Source: an uncultured Campylobacter sp. (GTDB lineage: Bacteria; Campylobacterota; Campylobacteria; Campylobacterales; Campylobacteraceae). From it: a DNA stretch of 31,136 bases. Made by a program: the position numbers and the translations under genes. Positions 25,844-31,136 of this stretch are shown here, in pieces (position 1 is the stretch's first letter; each line of letters begins with the position of its first letter). The DNA lies in NCBI RefSeq assembly GCF_938045205.1, contig NZ_CALIMY010000023.1:1-31136 (forward strand). The letters are read 5' to 3'. Below the pieces are notes generated by a model. The model did no database searches and was not told where the DNA came from. It saw only the letters and a program-made list of their open reading frames with translations.

Positions 25844-25882
25844 GATACTACCCTCCGGTCAATAACATAATTTTTAGCTACT

Positions 25883-25888
25883 ATTTTA
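25883..25888 (-). promoter_or_regulatory. Possible -10 box for the giant gene
   Basis: TAAAAT with TG in front, on the minus strand, about 40 bases before the ATG, in a strongly A/T-rich 250-base gap (25844-26095). The gap and the hairpin after hpf suggest the giant gene has its own promoter rather than relying on the pilin operon. Confidence 0.3.
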
Positions 25889-26049
25889 CATTTTTTTTGC
25901 TTAAATTTTATATGGATATGGAACAAATATAAATAAATTTTAAAGATTTCCTAAAAGAAAGATTTTATAAAATGCGATTTTGTTTATCTTGGGCTACATT
26001 AAAAATAATATAATAACAAATAAACAACAACTCTCAAACAATTAAAGTA

Positions 26050-26072
26050 AAGGCGCGAGAATTCCGCGCCTT
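26050..26072 (-). terminator. Candidate terminator after hpf
   Basis: AAGGCGCG (26050-26057) and CGCGCCTT (26065-26072) form a perfect 8-base-pair stem with a 7-base loop, 23 bases beyond the hpf stop. The run after the stem on the minus strand is TACTTTAATT, only moderately T-rich. Confidence 0.6.
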
Positions 26073-26075
26073 AAA

Positions 26076-26101
26076 AATTCTAAAATTCTAAAATTCTAAA
26101 A
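26076..26101. repeat. Tandem 9-base repeat at the hpf 3' end
   Basis: The unit TAAAATTCT (plus strand) occurs in tandem about three times from 26076 and runs into the hpf stop codon. Because the period is a multiple of three, each copy on the minus strand supplies another in-frame TAG after the real stop. Confidence 0.6.
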
Positions 26102-26638
26102 TAAGCCGAATTTACCATCTTTACGCTTATAAAGCACACGCATCTTAGCATCCATATCGTTAAATACCAAGAACTGATCGGTACTTTCTTTAAGCTTATT
26201 TAGCGCCTCATCGATCTCTAGCGGCTTATATAGATCCAGCTCGGTAGGGACGATCTCATCAACTTCATCGTTTAAATTTGGCTCATTAGCGCCGATTGCA
26301 TTATCTACGGCATTTTGCTTCATTTCGTCGCGATTTTTATGAGAATTTACCTTATCGTGGTATCTGCGTAGAACTTTTGAAGCGCGCTCGACGATGAGAT
26401 CGACGGCAGCGTAGAGATCTTTATCTTTTTGGCGCACGACGATAGTGTCTTGATGCGCTAAATTTAATGAAAAATCCACTACAAAACCTTTTTTGCCTTG
26501 CTTCTCGTCGGCAGAAATTACACAACGCCCCGAGATGATGTCGAGATTATATTTTTCTAGCGTCTCAAATGCGTTTTCGACATAATTTTTAATAGCTTCT
26601 GTTAGCTCAAACTGCTTACCTACGATATTTAAATTCAT
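26096..26638 (-). CDS. hpf: Ribosome hibernation-promoting factor, long form
   Basis: 180 residues. The N-terminal ~100 residues (MNLNIVGKQFELTEAIKNYV ... KDLYAAVDLIVERASKVLRRYHDK) are the RaiA/HPF ribosome-binding domain with its alternating strands and two helices. A polar linker follows, then a C-terminal ~55-residue dimerisation domain (KPLEIDEALNKLKES ... FLVFNDMDAKMRVLYKRKDG). Long HPF alone pairs two 70S ribosomes into inactive 100S particles in stationary phase. AAAGGAGA precedes the ATG. It begins 16 bases after the last prepilin-like gene, so it is probably co-transcribed with it. A housekeeping gene lying between prepilins and the giant protein is an odd arrangement. Confidence 0.93.
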   Translation of the reverse strand: MNLNIVGKQFELTEAIKNYVENAFETLEKYNLDIISGRCVISADEKQGKKGFVVDFSLNLAHQDTIVVRQKDKDLYAAVDLIVERASKVLRRYHDKVNSHKNRDEMKQNAVDNAIGANEPNLNDEVDEIVPTELDLYKPLEIDEALNKLKESTDQFLVFNDMDAKMRVLYKRKDGKFGLF

Positions 26639-26653
26639 CGTCTCTCCTTTGCA

Positions 26654-27187
26654 TTATGGTTTTTGAATAGTACGCCTATGATATGTGATCTGTGGCCTTC
26701 CCATAACCGCTACATTAGATTTTACTACCACATCTACAAGCGCGGCATGGCTTAGAATTCTGCCCACACTACCGTTTGCAAGCCTTTCGGACGAGCCTTG
26801 CCCGAAATTACTATAAGCGACGGTATGATTGCCGGGCGCACCCAGCTGTCTATCGAAATATCCGAATGTCACGGTGATATCAAACATCTTTTGAGCCGGA
26901 TCATTTGACGGATACTCAAGCGTAATCGTATTTAACGTAGGATTGGTCGCAGCTGTAGCGCCTCCTGCCTTAAGCTCGGTAGTTAAATACTGGTGCTTTT
27001 GCATAGCAAGGACTGCCAGCTCCGTAGCACTCTGAGCTAGTAGTAGCGCCTGCTCTCTGCCTTGGATATTATTGACATCGCGAGCCGTCATAGATGCTAT
27101 AGATAGTGCCGTAATCGCCGTAGTTGCTACAATGATGATAAAAAATATGGCCGCTACTAGAGCAAAACCTTTTTGCATAGTTTTCAT
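26654..27187 (-). CDS. Prepilin-like protein lacking Glu5 (GspK/PilX/MshP-like)
   Basis: 177 residues. MKTMQKG is followed by FALVAAIFFIIIVATTAITA: a short basic leader ending in Gly, a Phe at +1 and a ~20-residue hydrophobic helix, the signature for prepilin peptidase cleavage. Position +5, normally Glu, is Ala. That loss is typical of GspK-type tip pseudopilins and some PilX/MshP-like proteins. The helix continues as ...ARDVNNIQGREQALLLAQSATELAVLAMQ, a pattern common to PilX-like proteins. The C-terminal ~100 residues are beta-rich with no recognised motif. It overlaps the stop of the upstream prepilin gene by one base (TAATG), so translation is coupled. Confidence 0.8.
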   Translation of the reverse strand: MKTMQKGFALVAAIFFIIIVATTAITALSIASMTARDVNNIQGREQALLLAQSATELAVLAMQKHQYLTTELKAGGATAATNPTLNTITLEYPSNDPAQKMFDITVTFGYFDRQLGAPGNHTVAYSNFGQGSSERLANGSVGRILSHAALVDVVVKSNVAVMGRPQITYHRRTIQKP

Positions 27188-28251
27188 TAGTACACCACCT
27201 GTGCTTTACAAACGTTTAGATCCAGCTCTGCAGGATCAAAATTTCTGCCGTCATCCCTCATACATAGTTTAAGCGCAACGGCGCCATTATCGTCCTTAAA
27301 CCTAAATAAGCTCACATCCTCTGCTAGTAACGAGCTGCTAGCAGTGTTATATGAGTGCGCATCATTTGCAACAGTGCTCCATGGACGATAGTTATACCTC
27401 AATACTAGATCAAAATTCTTACTCAAATTTCCCGCATTGTCTTTCGTATAAGTTACGACATTAGCGGGGACGATCGCATAGGCACTATGAGCTATATAAT
27501 ACTGCTCAGAAAATTCCTGAGAGTTAGCGTTGTTTGGATTGAACGGATATTGATTGATAGTGATAGTTTCACCTTCCATACTACCGCTACCCGCATCACT
27601 AGGAGTGCCTACGGCGATTAGCACGCGGTTTCTACCGTCTGCCCGAACAGCCCTATCGTAACCGAAGCCTATGCCTACGCTAGTAGGCGAAGCATCGTTA
27701 GTAACGACCCTAAAAATAACAGCAACTTGGGTGTTAGTAGAAGGTCTATTATATGTCGTAGCCCTTAAATTTCCAACTATCCTAGCTACTTGCGGAAAAT
27801 TACTACCCAAGGATACCATATTAAACGCAGCCCTAGTATCTGCGATATAGCCGGCATCTCCTTTATCTGCATCCGCTTTCCATGTGCTATCTCGGAGTTG
27901 AGACATTGACATAAAGCCGCTCCAGCCAGGATTTCTCTGATTTATATTTCTCGTCTCTACACTTTGTCCGATCCACTCTAATATATCAAATCTCGGATCG
28001 GTAAGATCGCTAATCGGCACAAAATCATTTACGGCAAGATCTCTGCCTATGGTAGAGCTTTTTATTCTATCTTCTAAGCGATTTGTGATCAGCATCATTG
28101 CATTTTGCGTTCTGGCTTCCAGCTGATTTACCGCACGTACATGCACGTAAGATTTATAGATCTTGGTGTATAGATCAGCGCCAAACATCGAGATGATCCC
28201 TAGCACTACGATAACAAACACAAGCTCTATAAGGGTAAAGCCTCTTTTCAT
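27187..28251 (-). CDS. Prepilin-like protein (PilW/GspJ/MshO-like)
   Basis: 354 residues. MKRG precedes FTLIELVFVIVVLGIISMFG, a full class III (type IV) prepilin signature with Gly-1, Phe+1 and Glu+5. The following amphipathic helix (YTKIYKSYVHVRAVNQLEAR) and the large size point to the PilW/MshO/GspJ type of minor pilin. The globular part has only two Cys, both near the C-terminus (LCMRDDGRNFDPAELDLNVC), a possible disulfide-bounded loop as in type IV pilins. GGAGCG lies before the ATG, 12 bases after the stop of the first prepilin gene. It is the middle gene of a three-gene prepilin operon. Confidence 0.85.
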   Translation of the reverse strand: MKRGFTLIELVFVIVVLGIISMFGADLYTKIYKSYVHVRAVNQLEARTQNAMMLITNRLEDRIKSSTIGRDLAVNDFVPISDLTDPRFDILEWIGQSVETRNINQRNPGWSGFMSMSQLRDSTWKADADKGDAGYIADTRAAFNMVSLGSNFPQVARIVGNLRATTYNRPSTNTQVAVIFRVVTNDASPTSVGIGFGYDRAVRADGRNRVLIAVGTPSDAGSGSMEGETITINQYPFNPNNANSQEFSEQYYIAHSAYAIVPANVVTYTKDNAGNLSKNFDLVLRYNYRPWSTVANDAHSYNTASSSLLAEDVSLFRFKDDNGAVALKLCMRDDGRNFDPAELDLNVCKAQVVY

Positions 28252-28263
28252 CTCGCGCTCCTA

Positions 28264-28998
28264 TTAGTTATGTAGTCTAGTGACGGTTGTCTGAACGCCG
28301 ACGCCGATATTAGATAAAAATGCCTTTAAAACAACTGATTTAGCAGCACCGTCTCTCGCTACGGCGTCGTTTAGATCCGTAGCAGCAACCCTAACCATCT
28401 TGATATTGGTAACGGCGCCATTAGATGGTTGATCGCTAAGAACACCACTTATATCGGTACCGGAAGCATATTCCGCCGCGCTAAAAGGCTCTGCTACATA
28501 ATCTACATCGACATTAATCCTAGTATTGAGGATAAAATCACCTCTACTGCTAGAGCCCACCAAATTACCGACTGTTATATCGGTCGTGAACTGGTCGAAA
28601 TCGTCGATATCGTTATAACGACCGCCACCAAAAGAAATTCCATTTCTACCGAATTGTCTTTTTGTAGCTGGAGCTTGAGCGCTAATTCCGCGCCTACTAG
28701 CTTCATTTAAAATCCCTGGTCTGACCTCGGGGGCACCATCAGAAGGCGGATTTACCGTTAGAATTCTCCTCATGCAGCTTGCATCACCTCCGCAGCTAGC
28801 ATCTGCTGCGTATGCGCTATCCCACTGCGCCTTAGATATACGAGACATAAAAGCTTTAGCGTTATATACGAGCTCCTCTTTGATCGCGAGAGCGTTTAGT
28901 TCGGTGGTTTGCGCGACGATACGAGGGATCGCCATCGTCGTAATCGCCAAAATCACGATGGTAAAGATCAGCTCGATTAGAGTAAAACCCTTTTTCAT
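28264..28998 (-). CDS. Prepilin-like protein (GspH/FimU/MshD-like), first gene of the pilin operon
   Basis: 244 residues from the ATG at 28996-28998. This start is chosen over one 42 bases further up because AAAGGATG lies just upstream and because MKKG then directly precedes FTLIELIFTIVILAITTMAI, a complete prepilin signature (Gly-1, Phe+1, Glu+5). A helix (ELNALAIKEELVYNAKAFMS) continues, and ASCGGDASC suggests a small disulfide loop at about residues 70-80. The rest is beta-rich and not recognised. Such proteins are assembled by a type II/IV-like machine in the inner membrane. In Campylobacter the known use is DNA uptake (the cts genes), which may be the host machine here, by inference. Confidence 0.85.
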   Translation of the reverse strand: MKKGFTLIELIFTIVILAITTMAIPRIVAQTTELNALAIKEELVYNAKAFMSRISKAQWDSAYAADASCGGDASCMRRILTVNPPSDGAPEVRPGILNEASRRGISAQAPATKRQFGRNGISFGGGRYNDIDDFDQFTTDITVGNLVGSSSRGDFILNTRINVDVDYVAEPFSAAEYASGTDISGVLSDQPSNGAVTNIKMVRVAATDLNDAVARDGAAKSVVLKAFLSNIGVGVQTTVTRLHN

Positions 28999-29064
28999 CT
29001 TACATCCTTTCTTTAAAATTTTGAAATTACGGAAACGCAAACTTACTCTGCGTTATCGGCGCTA

Positions 29065-29070
29065 ATTATA
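29065..29070 (-). promoter_or_regulatory. -10 box for the prepilin operon
   Basis: A perfect TATAAT (AGTATAATTAG) on the minus strand, 66 bases before the first prepilin ATG, in the 252-base gap shared with bamD. The upstream side is A/T-rich (TTTAAGTTTAACAATAG) with no clear -35 box. Confidence 0.55.
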
Positions 29071-29212
29071 CTATTGTTAAACTTAAATTTAGAATTTATC
29101 GCGTAAATTTTTTTGGTTTACAAAGATTTTTAAGCCCGAACGCACAAAAATTTTAAAGAAATTCCATTTTTAAATTTGAACGCAGAATTTAAGCTTGCAT
29201 TTACTCAAAGAC

Positions 29213-29218
29213 TATAAA
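29213..29218 (+). promoter_or_regulatory. -10 box for bamD-lon
   Basis: TATAAA (ACTATAAAAT), 32 bases before the bamD ATG. The ribosome binding site AAGGA is at 29240-29244. The rest of the divergent gap is A/T-rich repeat DNA. Confidence 0.45.
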
Positions 29219-29250
29219 ATTACGAGCTAAATAAATTCCAAGGATTTTTT

Positions 29251-29898
29251 ATGACAAATCTAAGTAAAATTCTATCCGCTCTCCTATTTATCGCGTTTAT
29301 CGGCGGCTGCAGCGGCAAAGGCGACGGCGAGCTTTTTAATCTAAGCCCCGAGACGTGGTATTCTAAAATTTTAGAAGATATCAACAACGCAAATATGGAG
29401 GATGCCGAGAAGCATTACACCAGCTTTTCGAGCGAACATATCGCCTCTCCGCTGCTTGAGGAGATGACACTCATTATGGCGTGGGCTTTTGTGGAGGATG
29501 AAAACTACGAGAAAGCAAACAAATACCTAGACGAATATATCCGTCTCTACGGCACGACGCAAAAGATCGAATACGCAAGATTTCTAAAAATTAGAGCAAA
29601 TTTCGATTCCTTTAGCCGCCCAAATCGCAACCAAAAGCTAATGCTAAACAGCATAGACGAAATTCGAAAATTTATAGCTGAATACCCGCAGAGCGAGTAT
29701 CGTCCACTACTTGAGACGATGCTAACGAAGCTCAGACTTGCCGAGCATCAGCTAAATATCGACATCAAGGATCTTTACCAGCGCACCGACCGCGAAAGTT
29801 CTGCCAAAATTTACGAGCAGCGCATCGAAGAATCCCCGCTAAACGGTACCGACGTCATCAAACCTCGCTCGCCTTGGTATCGCGCGATCTTTGAGTAG
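29251..29898 (+). CDS. bamD: Outer-membrane assembly lipoprotein BamD (ComL)
   Basis: BamD is the essential lipoprotein of the BAM complex that inserts beta-barrel proteins into the outer membrane. 215 residues. The signal MTNLSKILSALLFIAFIGGC has lipobox IGGC with Cys20. The mature part is helical with TPR-like pairs: NLSPETWYSKILEDINNANM, then YEKANKYLDEYIRLYG, and later FIAEYPQSEYRPLLETMLTKL, which match the TPR signature positions of BamD. The gene lies 8 bases upstream of lon, the same pairing as in C. jejuni (Cj1074c-Cj1073c). Start chosen for the AAGGA six bases before the ATG. Confidence 0.92.
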   Translation: MTNLSKILSALLFIAFIGGCSGKGDGELFNLSPETWYSKILEDINNANMEDAEKHYTSFSSEHIASPLLEEMTLIMAWAFVEDENYEKANKYLDEYIRLYGTTQKIEYARFLKIRANFDSFSRPNRNQKLMLNSIDEIRKFIAEYPQSEYRPLLETMLTKLRLAEHQLNIDIKDLYQRTDRESSAKIYEQRIEESPLNGTDVIKPRSPWYRAIFE

Positions 29899-29906
29899 GA
29901 GGAGCG

Positions 29907-31001
29907 ATGCAACTGATGCAAAATACAACCTTCCCAAGCGATTTACCTATCATCGTCGAGGACGAGCTATTTTTATATCCGTTTATGATAGCGCCCCTTT
30001 TCATCGGCGACGAGCATAATAAAAAAGCCCTCGATCTAGCCGCCAAAAACGAATCTATGATAATGGTCGTAAGCTCGAAGTCGGAATTTAGCGGCGATAG
30101 AAGCTTCGGCGGTATCTATAACGCAGGCGTCGTGGGCTCCGTTATGAGAACCGTACCGCTTCCCGACGGTCGGGTTAAAATTTTATTCCAAGGCGCGCTA
30201 AAAGGCAAAATCGTAAAAGAAATTTCGCAAGATCCGCTGGTCGCTACCGTCGATATCATCCACGACGAGCGCGGCAACGATCAGAAGCTAGACGCGCTGG
30301 TAAGCGTGCTAAAGGAAAAAACCAAGACGCTTAGCACGCTTACGCATTTTTTCCCGAACGATCTACTAAAAACCATCGACGACGGCACCGACGCAGCGCG
30401 CGTTTGCGATCTGATTTTAAGCGCACTGCGCCTAAAAAAGCAGGTAGCCTACTCATTTTTTACCGAGAGCAACTTGCAAAAGCGCCTTTTCAACCTCATC
30501 AACTACATCTCCGACGAGATCGAAGCGCAGAGGCTTGAAAAAGAGATCAAAAGCAAAGTTCACTCCAAGATCGATAAGACGAACAAGGAGTATTTTTTAA
30601 AAGAGCAACTCAAGCAGATCCAAAAGGAGCTCGGCGGCGATGCCGATCGCGATGTCGAGATCGAGGAATACCGCAAAAAGCTGGAAGCCAAAAAGCCATA
30701 TTTGGGCGAGGATGCCTATAAAGAGATTAAAAAGCAGATCGATAAATTCGCCCGCCTTCATCCGGATAGCGCCGATGCGGGGCTCGTGCAGAGCTATCTG
30801 GACTGGGTTTTGGAGGTGCCTTTTGAAAAGACCGCCAAACACAAGATGTCCATCGAGGGCGTTACCGCTCAGCTAAACAAAGACCACCACTCCCTGCAAA
30901 AGCCCAAGGCGCGCATTGAGGAGTATTTCGCGCTGAAACAGCTTTTAGAGCTTCGCGACACAAGCGGCAAGAAGAGCAACGCTTGCAAGAGCAACAAATG
31001 A
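29907..31001 (+). CDS. lon: ATP-dependent protease Lon, 5' portion only; frame broken near 30,960
   Basis: Lon is the cytoplasmic AAA+ serine protease for misfolded and regulatory proteins, normally ~790-800 residues. Here only 364 codons are open. The N-terminal substrate-binding (LAN) domain is present (LPIIVEDELFLYPFMIAPLF ... GRVKILFQGALKG), followed by the long helical arm (KIDKTNKEYFLKEQLKQIQK, DSADAGLVQSYLDWVLEVPF). The frame reaches the helix EEYFALKQLLELR, where the Walker A segment should follow within ~20 residues. Instead it reads about 16 residues with no Lon similarity and stops at 30999-31001. The AAA+ and protease domains, with the Ser-Lys pair, are absent. The ATG at 29907 has AGGAGGAG upstream. 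The break coincides with the start of unlike DNA, so this is either an assembly joint or a disrupted gene. Confidence 0.88.
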   Translation: MQLMQNTTFPSDLPIIVEDELFLYPFMIAPLFIGDEHNKKALDLAAKNESMIMVVSSKSEFSGDRSFGGIYNAGVVGSVMRTVPLPDGRVKILFQGALKGKIVKEISQDPLVATVDIIHDERGNDQKLDALVSVLKEKTKTLSTLTHFFPNDLLKTIDDGTDAARVCDLILSALRLKKQVAYSFFTESNLQKRLFNLINYISDEIEAQRLEKEIKSKVHSKIDKTNKEYFLKEQLKQIQKELGGDADRDVEIEEYRKKLEAKKPYLGEDAYKEIKKQIDKFARLHPDSADAGLVQSYLDWVLEVPFEKTAKHKMSIEGVTAQLNKDHHSLQKPKARIEEYFALKQLLELRDTSGKKSNACKSNK

Positions 31002-31022
31002 TAGCGCAATTCTCTTTTTCAT
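30945..31022 (-). pseudogene. Truncated lipoprotein leader of Gram-positive style at the foreign joint
   Basis: The ATG at 31020-31022 opens a frame of 25 codons. It starts MKKRIALS, continues through a hydrophobic stretch ALASVALLAAC with a perfect lipobox LAAC, and then runs for four codons into antisense lon sequence and stops. AAGGAG (31031-31036) lies eight bases before the ATG. The style (ASVALLAAC leader, strong AAGGAG, -35/-10 promoter) is that of streptococcal or related Firmicute substrate-binding lipoproteins rather than Campylobacter. The coding sequence ends abruptly just after the cysteine, at about 30,960, exactly where lon breaks. The full gene is not present. Confidence 0.6.
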
Positions 31023-31057
31023 ATTCTTAACTCCTTGTTTCAAAATAATATGTTAAG

Positions 31058-31086
31058 AATATACCGAATTATCTGACAATTGTCAA
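31058..31086 (-). promoter_or_regulatory. Canonical -35/-10 promoter with operator-like palindromes
   Basis: On the minus strand TTGACA (31081-31086) and TATATT (31058-31063) are separated by exactly 17 bases. The -35 overlaps a perfect 12-base palindrome TGACAATTGTCA (31074-31085). A second inverted repeat, ATATTCTTAAC (31021-31031) with GTTAAGAATAT (31052-31062), flanks the leader from the -10 box to the start codon. Both palindromes suggest control by a repressor or an RNA hairpin covering the ribosome binding site. Confidence 0.65.
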
Positions 31087-31136
31087 GTAGTCAACAGAAT
31101 TTTTTTACATGTTTACGTTTTCCTTCTCTCTAAACA

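Noticed and set aside
30945..31136. Insertion sequence or transposon end in lon
   Set aside because: No terminal inverted repeat, target duplication or transposase is visible; a contig chimera explains the two truncated genes more simply, though the window ends too soon to settle it.

Overview
The window looks like chromosomal DNA of a Campylobacter, most likely one of the higher-GC oral species (C. gracilis-like; this is inference). The reasons are the block mapA - comF-family gene - gyrA with asd next to it, which matches the C. jejuni neighbourhood; bamD followed directly by lon; promoters with a good TATAAT box but no clear -35 box; and housekeeping proteins of epsilonproteobacterial type. 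Coding DNA is rather GC-rich, while the gaps are long and dominated by a short A/T palindrome (AAATTT, TTTAAATTT, AAATTTTAAAATTT) recurring every 10-40 bases.

Layout. 1-179: start of a lipoprotein gene that runs off the left edge. 769-1082: 3' relic of an ABC-transporter ATPase gene. 1123-2019: a COG0731-type radical SAM protein. 2777-4317: hemE with an upstream UPF0114 membrane protein. 4622-9586: a tight minus-strand operon mapA - comF-like - gyrA - asd. 9679-11748 (+): dnaX with long Ser/Ala/Asn-rich linkers. 12472-13401 (+): prs. 14082-16568: three poorly known genes (a lipoprotein, a membrane protein, a DUF6882-like protein with a striking 5' leader hairpin). 17183-18979: lepA.

19643-28998 (all minus strand) is the most unusual part. 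Three prepilin-like genes (a GspH/MshD-like, a PilW/MshO-like and a GspK/PilX-like protein lacking Glu5) lie upstream of hpf, and then of a 2,066-residue exported protein with 24 cysteines in its mature part. The order resembles loci in which minor pilins are followed by a giant tip or adhesin protein (PilY1, MshQ). This is the best candidate in the window for an undescribed system: a pseudopilus-linked giant surface protein.

29251-31001 (+): bamD and the first ~350 codons of lon. At about base 30,960 the lon frame breaks. The last ~175 bases are AT-rich and carry, on the minus strand, a textbook -35/-10 promoter, a strong ribosome binding site and a lipoprotein leader of Gram-positive style, cut off at its lipobox cysteine. 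This is either an assembly chimera (most likely) or a foreign insertion in lon.

No tRNA, rRNA, CRISPR array or complete mobile element was recognised.
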